Shown here: positions 1 to 5,430 of the stretch, piece after piece
Layout of the letters: each line of letters starts with the position of its first letter
Position numbering within the stretch: the stretch's first letter is position 1
Source: an uncultured Chloroflexota bacterium
GTDB taxonomy: Bacteria; Chloroflexota; Anaerolineae; Anaerolineales; Anaerolineaceae
Direction of reading: 5' to 3'
Length of the DNA stretch: 5,430 bases
NCBI GenBank assembly: GCA_902795255.1
Contig: CADBKS010000211.1
Location: 1-5,430, forward strand
The notes under the pieces: generated by a model
What the model was told of the DNA's origin: nothing
Database searches by the model: none
What the model saw: only the letters and a program-made list of their open reading frames with translations
Made by a program: the position numbers and the translations under genes

Positions 1-29
1 TTTTCTAATATGTAATTTACTTTATAACT

Positions 30-293
30 CTACGGCTCCAAAAATATTGTCTTGCCGGTCATACGGCTTTCCTCTGCGGCAAAACACAGCTGGTGACTCG
101 GCAGGCTGCTATGCAACAACGATGTCAAATGATTCTTGTTATGGCATAGAAAATGAAGAAACTCTTCTACAATCCGCAAGTCAGCACCTGCATGATATTT
201 GTCGCTGAGGGTATTGGAGAAATCTATAACCTGCTCTTTCCTGCCGTTAAAACGAATGATATGGATTGTTTTTTCATCACAGTTTTGTTTCAT
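30..293 (-). CDS. Unrecognised 87-residue small protein, possibly a gene remnant
   Basis: I do not recognise this protein. It starts at ATG (291-293) with a GAGG element at 304-307, 10 nt upstream, and ends at TAG (30-32). An in-frame TGA at 297-299 blocks any upstream extension. It has no signal peptide, no clear membrane segment and no recognisable motif. The stretch EEFLHFLCHNKNHLTSLL (about residues 43-60) looks like an amphipathic helix faintly reminiscent of the ligand-binding half of TetR-type regulators, but there is no helix-turn-helix before it, so I do not assign that family. It follows the MATE gene by 45 nt on the same strand and could be its last co-transcribed gene. Alternatively it is the frameshifted remainder of a gene beginning at 342. 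The composition is more AT-rich than its neighbours. Whether it is translated is uncertain. Confidence 0.4.
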   Translation of the reverse strand: MKQNCDEKTIHIIRFNGRKEQVIDFSNTLSDKYHAGADLRIVEEFLHFLCHNKNHLTSLLHSSLPSHQLCFAAEESRMTGKTIFLEP

Positions 294-342
294 AAATCAA
301 CATCCTCAAAATTAGATCGACTGTGTTTTCAGCATTTTTCAT
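277..342 (-). pseudogene. Tiny ORF overlapping the MATE stop; possible 5' part of a frameshifted gene
   Basis: The ATG at 340-342 overlaps the MATE stop codon in an ATGA arrangement (342-339), which is typical of translationally coupled gene pairs. The frame stays open for only 21 codons (peptide MKNAENTVDLILRMLIYETKL) and then meets two consecutive TGA codons at 279-274. The 87-codon ORF lies in another frame and opens immediately after a TGA at 297-299, so the two frames are both open over 280-296. A single indel there would join them into a protein of roughly 105 residues. This is inferred from frame geometry only. The alternative is that both the overlap and the short reading frame are chance. 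Confidence 0.25.
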
Positions 343-1598
343 AATGCTATCGGTTTCGGTCCCTTTTCCAGAATTCCGCGGAACCGCCTGAAAAATGTAA
401 CGGAACATGCCAGGGCAGCGATCAGGTCGCTGACCGGTTCGGCGAGAAAAACCAGAAATACCGGATCTCCGCTGAAGACCCGCGGTAAGATCAGTATCAG
501 CGGGATCAGCAGGATCAGCGCTCCGGCGCAGTATGAGATCATTGCCTTATCTGTTGTAAAAAATCCGGCAACTGTCCGGGGAAGAATGAGGATGGTCAGC
601 CATATCAATGCGGTGTAAATCACGCAGGTCTTAAATAAAATGCTGAAGGCCTGCCTGATGCGGTCACTTCTTCCATAGCCGAAATTATAGCTGATGATTG
701 GGTTGCAGCCCTGTGTGAAACCGCTTACCGGATAGTGCAGCATGGCCGAAACACTGCTGATGATTGTCATGGAGCCGACAGCGATATCTCCGCCGTATGA
801 GGCCAGTGAACGGGTGAAAACGATGGAAAGCAGGCTCTCGGTCGAAAACATCACAAAAGCGGAAACACCCAGCCTAAGGCAGGAGATCAGGATCTCTCCG
901 CAGATCTTCAGATGCTTTTTCCGTATACGGACGGTAGCCTTTTTCCCGCACAGGAATGAAAGGATCCAAAACGTGCTGACTGACTGGGAAAAAACTGTTG
1001 CGATCGCAGCTCCCTCTACACCCATATCAAACCAAAATATCAGAATCGGATCCAGAATAATGTTGAGAACGGCACCGATGATGGTCGTTAACATGGAGAT
1101 TTTGGAGAATCCCTGTCCACTGATGAACAGGTTCAGCCCGAGTGTGATCATAATGAAAGGAATACCGAGAATATAGATTCTGGAATAAGCATTTGCGTAA
1201 GGAAATGTTATATCGGATGCACCGAAGAACCGCAGCAGGGATGGTGCCGTAAAAAAAAGCAATGAGGAAAGGATCACAGATAAACCGATAAGTGCTGCAG
1301 TGCATGTACCGAGGATCTGCTCAGCGCGTTCTTTATTATCTTTCCCTAGCTCGATGGAAAGCAATGGCGAACCACCGGAGGCGATCAGCATCGCAAAAGA
1401 ATGGATCAGCGTCGTTATCGGCATAAGCAGTCCAACGCCGGTCAGTGCCGCGGCGCCGATCCCCTCCATATGGCCGATGTATATGCGGTCTACAATGTTA
1501 TAGAGCAGGCTGATCACCTGTGCCGTGACAGCCGGAATCGTCATTTTCCAGAAGAGTTTTCCGATTCTTTCTGAACCGAGAGCTGCTGTGTCGTTCAA
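339..1598 (-). CDS. MATE-family multidrug/cation efflux transporter, apparently internally shortened
   Basis: A polytopic inner-membrane antiporter of the MATE (NorM/MepA-like) family, which exports drugs or organic cations using a Na+ or H+ gradient. The N-terminus carries the family's TM1 signature (IPAVTAQVISLLYNIVDRIY, residues 21-40). Residues 160-190 hold the SGQGF...LNIILDPILIF motif, and residues 294-307 the FTQGCNPIISYNFG motif of the second half. By eye there are about 11 hydrophobic segments rather than 12. The length is 419 residues against about 440-460 usual. Near residue 359 the text jumps from the expected start of TM10 (YCAGAL) straight into the end of TM11 (LLIPLILILP), omitting the usual region with a Gln/Phe-rich motif and RK/RQ. 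The start is TTG (1596-1598), supported by AAAAGGA at 1606-1612 with 7-nt spacing and the absence of a nearby ATG. The gene begins 16 nt after the sulfatase stop, so its ribosome site abuts the upstream gene and translation is probably coupled. Its substrate is not deducible. Confidence 0.9.
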   Translation of the reverse strand: MNDTAALGSERIGKLFWKMTIPAVTAQVISLLYNIVDRIYIGHMEGIGAAALTGVGLLMPITTLIHSFAMLIASGGSPLLSIELGKDNKERAEQILGTCTAALIGLSVILSSLLFFTAPSLLRFFGASDITFPYANAYSRIYILGIPFIMITLGLNLFISGQGFSKISMLTTIIGAVLNIILDPILIFWFDMGVEGAAIATVFSQSVSTFWILSFLCGKKATVRIRKKHLKICGEILISCLRLGVSAFVMFSTESLLSIVFTRSLASYGGDIAVGSMTIISSVSAMLHYPVSGFTQGCNPIISYNFGYGRSDRIRQAFSILFKTCVIYTALIWLTILILPRTVAGFFTTDKAMISYCAGALILLIPLILILPRVFSGDPVFLVFLAEPVSDLIAALACSVTFFRRFRGILEKGPKPIAL

Positions 1599-1605
1599 TG
1601 ATGGT

Positions 1606-1612
1606 TCCTTTT
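1606..1612 (-). promoter_or_regulatory. Ribosome binding site supporting the TTG start of the MATE gene
   Basis: The minus strand reads AAAAGGA here, 7 nt before the TTG at 1598-1596 and only a few bases after the stop codon of the upstream sulfatase (1617-1615). It is the only good ribosome site near the N-terminal MATE homology. It therefore decides the non-ATG start and suggests that ribosomes finishing the sulfatase can reinitiate. Confidence 0.65.
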
Positions 1613-1614
1613 CT

Positions 1615-3192
1615 TCAGGATTGTTTGTTCATTTCTGCCATCGTTTCAAAGAAATTCTTACCGGAATGCTGCATTTTTTCGCGGATCAGATCTGCTCTCT
1701 CAGGATCCCGCATGGCGATCCTTCTCAGATAAAATTCGTTCTGCATCCGCTGGTCTTCTTTTTGCGGAACAATATCGCAGGTCTCCTGATACCAGGTGAG
1801 CATCTGCATCTGTTTTTTCACGATTTCATCATGATATGCGGGATCATCGATCCGGTTGACGCTTTCTCCGATGGCAAGATCATAAAATTCGTCTTTTTCA
1901 TAAAGTCTTCTGATGTATTTATATTTCTCATCGCGGATCATCGTCGCTTTGGTATGGGTACCGTCTTCCCGTGCTTGGAGACTTTTACGCACACTGTATT
2001 CATCACCCGCAAAGCTTCCGGCATTATTTTGCTCCATGGCCTGGGGTTCAGCCAACCTTCTACCACCTTCACAGGTAACGAACTCTCTCACCTTTCGGGT
2101 ATGGTCCTGCATTGTGGGAATCAGGCTTCTTCCGAAATGATCGTGATCGGCTGTAATTTCACCAAGATCCAGAACTGTGGCATAAAAATCGACCAGCTCA
2201 ACGAGATTATCATTGATTCCGGGCTCAATATCAACTCCGGCGGGAGGTTTTATCAGCAGCGGAACGTTCGTAAGACAATCCGGAAAACAATTCTGTGCTT
2301 TTTCGACGATTCCGTAATCCCCTGTATAATCACCATGATCGGAAAGAATAAAGATTGCCGTGTTATCGTAGATCCCTTCGTCTTTGAGCGTGTCAATGAT
2401 CATGCCTACCAGGTGATCCACTCTCGCGCATTGTGCGAGATAAACGGCACGCAGTTGTCTGATTCGTTCTTCATCCCATCCGAAGACTCGCAAACCTTTC
2501 ATTAATCCCTGCTCCATCTTCGGCTTATTATCCTCGGGGTCAATATTCCGGATCCGCGGTTTGATTTTTTCCGCATCGATCTTATCCAAAAATTCCCGTT
2601 CCACTCTGTAAGGCGGATGCGGATCAAACAATCCTAAAAAAGCAAATAACGGTCTGTCGGATGGCCTGTTGATAATGCGCTTGCAGAGGCTTTTTGTATA
2701 TGCAAAATCGCCGTTGTTAGCAATCGTTCCGCTTTTCGGAGTGACGATTCCCCGATAAAAGGAGAAATAACGGTCGGACTCCTTTTCGCCGCGGCCTTCA
2801 TCAGTCCCCATGTCATCACCCATGTCATAGCATACTTCGTCAACGCTGATCTCATGCAAATGATCATCCTGCCCTGCGATACTGTCTCCGCGGGCATTCA
2901 TCCACACATAATAACCGCTTTCCTTCGCTTCCCGGAACAGGTTGCTTTCATGTTGTTTCAGCAGATTGCTCATCGTCCTGTGCCCGTTAACATGCGGGTA
3001 AAGTCCGGTCAGGAAAGAACAGCGGGAGGGTGTGCAGACCGGGTTTTGACAAAATGCCTGCGAGAATGAAACGCCATCCTGCGTCATTTTGTCCATGTTT
3101 GGTGTATAGGCGGCTTCATTTCCCAAATGATGCAGGCTGTCTGCACGCATCTGATCAGGATTGATAATGATGATGTTGGGCCGTAAGTCCAT
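1615..3192 (-). CDS. Cytoplasmic formylglycine-dependent sulfatase (CTPSR type)
   Basis: A 525-residue member of the alkaline phosphatase/sulfatase superfamily that hydrolyses sulfate esters. After PNIIIINPDQMRAD (residues 5-18; D12 and Q13 are the expected calcium ligands) comes CTPSR at 53-57, where C53 would be converted to the catalytic formylglycine. This is followed by the usual LTGLYPHVNGH. Further active-site positions are visible: H192 in DPHPPY, D285 and H286 in LSDHGD, and K298 in EKAQN. The C-terminal part after about residue 430 is a charged, helical-looking tail ending in KQS. There is no signal peptide, so it should act in the cytoplasm on imported small sulfated compounds. An ATG 34 codons upstream (3294) is open, but it lies right after the previous stop without a ribosome site. 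The ATG at 3192 has AGGAAAGGG at 3203-3211 and begins exactly where family homology begins. It lies 111 nt after the other sulfatase and 16 nt before the transporter. The exact substrate is unknown. Confidence 0.93.
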   Translation of the reverse strand: MDLRPNIIIINPDQMRADSLHHLGNEAAYTPNMDKMTQDGVSFSQAFCQNPVCTPSRCSFLTGLYPHVNGHRTMSNLLKQHESNLFREAKESGYYVWMNARGDSIAGQDDHLHEISVDEVCYDMGDDMGTDEGRGEKESDRYFSFYRGIVTPKSGTIANNGDFAYTKSLCKRIINRPSDRPLFAFLGLFDPHPPYRVEREFLDKIDAEKIKPRIRNIDPEDNKPKMEQGLMKGLRVFGWDEERIRQLRAVYLAQCARVDHLVGMIIDTLKDEGIYDNTAIFILSDHGDYTGDYGIVEKAQNCFPDCLTNVPLLIKPPAGVDIEPGINDNLVELVDFYATVLDLGEITADHDHFGRSLIPTMQDHTRKVREFVTCEGGRRLAEPQAMEQNNAGSFAGDEYSVRKSLQAREDGTHTKATMIRDEKYKYIRRLYEKDEFYDLAIGESVNRIDDPAYHDEIVKKQMQMLTWYQETCDIVPQKEDQRMQNEFYLRRIAMRDPERADLIREKMQHSGKNFFETMAEMNKQS

Positions 3193-3303
3193 GATTTTTA
3201 TACCCTTTCCTAAAGAATTTCGTTTTCTCAAGATCTTTTTCCGATCCCCGATAAGCAGAGGCGCCTGCTCCGTAAAACATCCGGTCGAAAGCAAAATGAA
3301 AAA
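3193..3303 (-). other. Spacer between the two sulfatase genes
   Basis: This 111-nt spacer holds the ribosome site of the downstream sulfatase (AGGAAAGGG at 3203-3211). It also has a small inverted repeat near 3254-3269 (AGCAG and CTGCT flanking AGGCGC, which contains the palindrome GGCGCC). No run of T residues follows the repeat on the minus strand, so it does not look like a terminator. I see no convincing promoter. The frame of the downstream sulfatase happens to stay open through most of it, which could mislead automatic start calling. Confidence 0.5.
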
Positions 3304-4803
3304 CTAATCGATACAGAACCTTTGAAATAACTCTGCCGGAGCGTCGTTATCCTGCAGACATTTCCGGATCGCCTCTGTCATGCGTATTTTAACTGACGCA
3401 TCGCTGATCGGATCCAATTCTCCGGGATCAGCAGTCAGATCAAACAGAAGCTCGCCGAATCGTTCCGGCGTCAGATGCGGAACGAATCCGGTGCGGATCT
3501 TCATTGTTTTCAAGCCTTTTGTGAAAGAAAAAGGCTGAGCGAGTTCGACCGTTTCAAGTTCCTGCGCGGAGAAAAATTGATTCATATGAGTCGGCATCAG
3601 TGTGTACTCATACAGAGGTTTTTCCGGATCGGGGCACCGCATATAGACATAGCGCCCGTCCGTCACATTAAAATGAGCGCCATGGATCCCGAAAAAGGCA
3701 TAATCTCTGACTTTTTCATCATGATCTATCGTTTCAGCTAAATCATGTCCAAGCATATCCGCTGTCGGTTCAAGGCCGAAAAACCGAAGCAGTGTAGGCG
3801 CCATATCGATCATCTGAACAAGAGATTCCCGCCGTTCACCCTCTTTTCCGCAGCGGGGATCCCAGATAAACAATGGCAGATGGGCGATCTCATTGTATTG
3901 CGGCATCAGGTTTTTCCCCCACCAGCAGTGTTCTGTAAGGATGAAGCCATGATCTGTATTGACAATAAGCATCGTATCCTTCCACAGATCATAGCGATCC
4001 ATGGCATCAAGGACCTTTCCGAGATAGAAATCGCACATGCTCACAAGCGCTTTATAGTTGTTGATGCAGCGCTGTTGTTCCTCTTCTGTTTCTTCTACTT
4101 CATGATAGCCCGGCCAGTCATATTCGCGTCCGCAATAATCCGGATCCTGATACATTCTTTTGAAACGCTCTGAGACAAAAAAGGGCTCATGGGGGTCAAA
4201 AGTTTCGATATGAAGAAACCAGTTATCTTTATTATGATTCCTGTCTATAAATTCAAGCCCGTTTTTGAAGGTAACAGCCTGCGGCATATCTTCTTCACGG
4301 GTCATCAATTGCCGGTTGATCACATCCCAGTCGTCAGCAGGACGTAACCCTTTCTGTTTCATCGCAGCGCGCCGGACAGGCTTGATATGAGGAACTCTGT
4401 TGGGATCTTCGGCTGATTCTTCATAGCCTTTCCAATGATCGCCCTCCTGACCTCTTGTGATCTCCCATGTAGAATAGCGTGAGTGATAAGTTGCTCCGCC
4501 ATCCTCCCAATAATGTTTATGATCTGAGACCAGATGTGTGTGGATCCCGGCTTTATCAAGCATTGAAGGCATTGAATCATCAAACGGTTCTATCGGCCCC
4601 CAACTACGGTGCATAAAGTTATAACGGCCGGTATGGAGTTCTCTTCTTGCAGGCATACATGGCATGGATCCAATGTAACAGTTGTCAAAAGTTACGGCTT
4701 TTCCTGCGAGTCTGTCAAAATTTGGTGTATAAACATCTCCGCACCCATAGGTTGATAAAAACCTTCTGCACAGTGAATCATACATTACCATAATAGCCTT
4801 CAT
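3304..4803 (-). CDS. Sulfatase-superfamily hydrolase with CMPAR active-site motif
   Basis: A 499-residue cytoplasmic hydrolase of the sulfatase superfamily. It begins MKAIMVMYDSL (D9 is the likely first metal ligand; the next position is Ser where many sulfatases have Asp or Gln). The nucleophile region is GSMPCMPARRELHTGR (residues 45-60): C49 would become formylglycine, and the usual Ser of CxPSR is Ala. Other active-site signatures are H205 in DPHEP, D284 and H285 in NTDHGF, and K297 in WWGKN. The stretch RSWGPIEPFDDSMPSML (66-82) and the Trp-rich HYWEDGG (97-103) are typical of a large bacterial subfamily annotated simply as sulfatase. The CxPAR variant also occurs, as I recall, in phosphonate monoester hydrolases, so the substrate may be a sulfate ester or a phosphate/phosphonate diester. 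There is no signal peptide. The start is supported by AAGGAG at 4813-4818, 9 nt upstream. It is the first gene of the probable sulfatase-transporter unit. Confidence 0.92.
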   Translation of the reverse strand: MKAIMVMYDSLCRRFLSTYGCGDVYTPNFDRLAGKAVTFDNCYIGSMPCMPARRELHTGRYNFMHRSWGPIEPFDDSMPSMLDKAGIHTHLVSDHKHYWEDGGATYHSRYSTWEITRGQEGDHWKGYEESAEDPNRVPHIKPVRRAAMKQKGLRPADDWDVINRQLMTREEDMPQAVTFKNGLEFIDRNHNKDNWFLHIETFDPHEPFFVSERFKRMYQDPDYCGREYDWPGYHEVEETEEEQQRCINNYKALVSMCDFYLGKVLDAMDRYDLWKDTMLIVNTDHGFILTEHCWWGKNLMPQYNEIAHLPLFIWDPRCGKEGERRESLVQMIDMAPTLLRFFGLEPTADMLGHDLAETIDHDEKVRDYAFFGIHGAHFNVTDGRYVYMRCPDPEKPLYEYTLMPTHMNQFFSAQELETVELAQPFSFTKGLKTMKIRTGFVPHLTPERFGELLFDLTADPGELDPISDASVKIRMTEAIRKCLQDNDAPAELFQRFCID

Positions 4804-4812
4804 TTGTAATCA

Positions 4813-4818
4813 CTCCTT
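4813..4818 (-). promoter_or_regulatory. Strong ribosome binding site of the first sulfatase gene
   Basis: The minus strand reads AAGGAG with 9 nt to the ATG at 4803-4801. It is the strongest ribosome site in the window and fixes the start codon. It lies 9 nt beyond the foot of the upstream hairpin, close enough for the structure to affect initiation. Confidence 0.75.
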
Positions 4819-4827
4819 ATTTGAAGA

Positions 4828-4868
4828 GGACAGTCCTGCGATGCTGTATGCACGGCGCCGGACTGTCC
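4828..4868 (-). repeat. GC-rich inverted repeat (stem-loop) upstream of the sulfatase genes
   Basis: GGACAGTCC at 4828-4836 is the exact reverse complement of GGACTGTCC at 4860-4868. After one mismatch the stem continues with GCG (4838-4840) against CGC (4856-4858). Inside the loop a further TGC...GCA pairing (4842-4844 with 4850-4852) is possible. On the minus strand the stem is followed by TCTTCAAATA, which lacks a proper T run, so it is a poor intrinsic terminator for pgi. It could instead be a leader hairpin of the sulfatase transcript or a copy of a short dispersed intergenic repeat. The structure is directly visible; its role is not. Confidence 0.7.
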
Positions 4869-4870
4869 CC

Positions 4871-4884
4871 AATTATTATCAAAA
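4871..4884 (-). promoter_or_regulatory. Weak candidate -10 region for the sulfatase operon
   Basis: The minus strand reads TTTTGATAATAATT just before the hairpin, resembling an extended -10 element (TG followed by an AT-rich hexamer). No good -35 hexamer lies 16-18 nt upstream. A transcript starting a few bases later would begin at or within the inverted repeat. I consider this a possibility only, since AT-rich intergenic DNA often gives such matches. Confidence 0.2.
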
Positions 4885-4914
4885 TGGAATTATCCTTCAG
4901 ATATCTTCAGCAGA

Positions 4915-5430
4915 TTATTTTCCAAGTGCCTGGAACATCCAGCCCTTGTAGGCTTCCACGCCCGGCTGATCAAAGGGGTTGATGCCGAGGATCTCGCCGG
5001 AAACGTAGCAGGCGAACTGGAAGAAGTAAAACAGCTGCCCGAAGTGATATGTATCAAGAGAATCCAGCTCAAAGATTACGCAGGGCATTTTCTGGCTGTG
5101 CGCGGTGACGGTCGCGCTGAAGGCAGCTTTGTTGATGTCGAAGAAATCCTTATCGTTCAGATAATCGAAATAGTCCTGCTTCCCGTCGCTGTGGATGACC
5201 AGACTGCTGTTCGGCTCTTTCACATCCAGGAAAGTCTCAAACATCAGCGGCGCGCCGTCCTGCAGGTACTGACCGACCGCGTGGAGTTCTTCGGAGTATT
5301 CTGCCGCGACCGGGAAGATCCCTTTGCCGTCTTTCCCTTCGCTTTCACCGAAGAGCTGGACCCACCATTTGAAGAACCAACTGAACTGCGGTTCAAACGC
5401 GGCCATCATTTCAAGTACATAACCTTTCCG
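4915..5430 (-). CDS. pgi: Glucose-6-phosphate isomerase, C-terminal 171 residues (5' part outside window)
   Basis: This enzyme interconverts glucose 6-phosphate and fructose 6-phosphate in the cytoplasm. The reading frame enters from the right edge without a start (first visible residues RKGYVLEMM) and ends with TAA at 4917-4915. It contains ESEGK, with the Glu expected to act as catalytic base, and ELHAVGQYLQDG, whose His lies 21 residues later. That spacing matches Glu290-His311 of the Bacillus stearothermophilus enzyme as I recall it. Near the C-terminus is GINPFDQPGVEAYK, which fits the second PGI family signature, including its conserved Lys. The protein ends at FQALGK, a normal terminus, so nothing appears truncated on this side. 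It is on the same strand as the sulfatases but separated by 111 nt with a hairpin, so it is probably a housekeeping neighbour rather than a functional partner. Confidence 0.96.
   Translation of the reverse strand, partial: RKGYVLEMMAAFEPQFSWFFKWWVQLFGESEGKDGKGIFPVAAEYSEELHAVGQYLQDGAPLMFETFLDVKEPNSSLVIHSDGKQDYFDYLNDKDFFDINKAAFSATVTAHSQKMPCVIFELDSLDTYHFGQLFYFFQFACYVSGEILGINPFDQPGVEAYKGWMFQALGK

Noticed and set aside
742..1176. Plus-strand ORF of 144 codons opposite the MATE gene
   Set aside because: It lies entirely antisense to the conserved transporter and shows no recognisable protein features.
1525..2505. Long plus-strand ORF of 326 codons opposite the sulfatase and the start of the MATE gene
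   Set aside because: Over the sulfatase it uses exactly the complementary triplets, so it stays open because the sulfatase rarely uses TTA, CTA or TCA codons in that stretch. Its product shows no recognisable family, and the opposite strand has clear sulfatase motifs.
2634..2897. Minus-strand ORF of 87 codons inside the CTPSR sulfatase
   Set aside because: It is an out-of-frame shadow lying wholly within a well-supported gene, with no ribosome site or family resemblance.
3254..3269. Inverted repeat AGCAG/CTGCT in the inter-sulfatase spacer as a terminator
   Set aside because: The stem is only 5 bp and no T tract follows in the direction of transcription. It is more likely chance or a minor structure.
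3193..3294. N-terminal 34-codon extension of the CTPSR sulfatase from an ATG at 3294
   Set aside because: This ATG follows the previous stop by only a few bases without a ribosome site. The added residues are not sulfatase-like, and the family begins at the ATG at 3192, which has a good Shine-Dalgarno sequence.
3745..4173. Plus-strand ORF of 142 codons opposite the CMPAR sulfatase
   Set aside because: It is an antisense shadow of a gene whose catalytic motifs are clear. Its Cys/His-rich text reflects complementary codons and not a zinc-binding domain.
4890..4914. Direct repeat CTTCAG-ATAT-CTTCAG after the pgi stop
   Set aside because: The two 6-bp copies are too short to be meaningful. They do not form a hairpin and match no known site.

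Overview
The window looks like a fragment of a gut-type Bacillota genome, probably class Clostridia or a relative. The evidence is the style of the glucose-6-phosphate isomerase C-terminus, purine-rich Shine-Dalgarno sites (AAGGAG, AAAAGGA), moderate G+C judged by eye, and anaerobe-style cytoplasmic sulfatases. This placement is an inference, not a database result. All convincing genes lie on the minus strand, so transcription runs from high to low coordinates.

Layout in transcription order: (1) 5430-4915, the C-terminal 171 codons of glucose-6-phosphate isomerase (pgi), cut by the right edge. (2) 4914-4804, a spacer of 111 nt with a strong GC-rich inverted repeat at 4828-4868 just upstream of the next ribosome binding site. 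(3) 4803-3304, a 499-residue sulfatase-superfamily hydrolase with a CMPAR formylglycine-type motif. (4) 3192-1615, a 525-residue sulfatase from a different branch, with a canonical CTPSR motif. (5) 1598-339, a MATE-family membrane transporter that starts with TTG 16 nt after the sulfatase stop. It appears to lack about 40 residues around the TM10/TM11 boundary. (6) 293-30, an unrecognised 87-codon ORF, possibly the remnant of a gene that once overlapped the transporter stop.

The core is a likely co-transcribed unit of two intracellular sulfatases plus an exporter. Neither sulfatase has a signal peptide, so they would act on small sulfated (or phosphate/phosphonate) esters already inside the cell. 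Both would need a formylglycine-generating enzyme such as the radical-SAM anSME, and none is present in the window. pgi is probably an unrelated housekeeping neighbour. No RNA genes, CRISPR arrays or insertion sequences were seen, and no gene-free stretch exceeds 300 bases. I do not find clear evidence of an entirely new system. The most interesting points are the shortened MATE protein, the sulfatase pair with two different active-site signatures, the hairpin before the operon, and the possibly frameshifted small gene at the left end.
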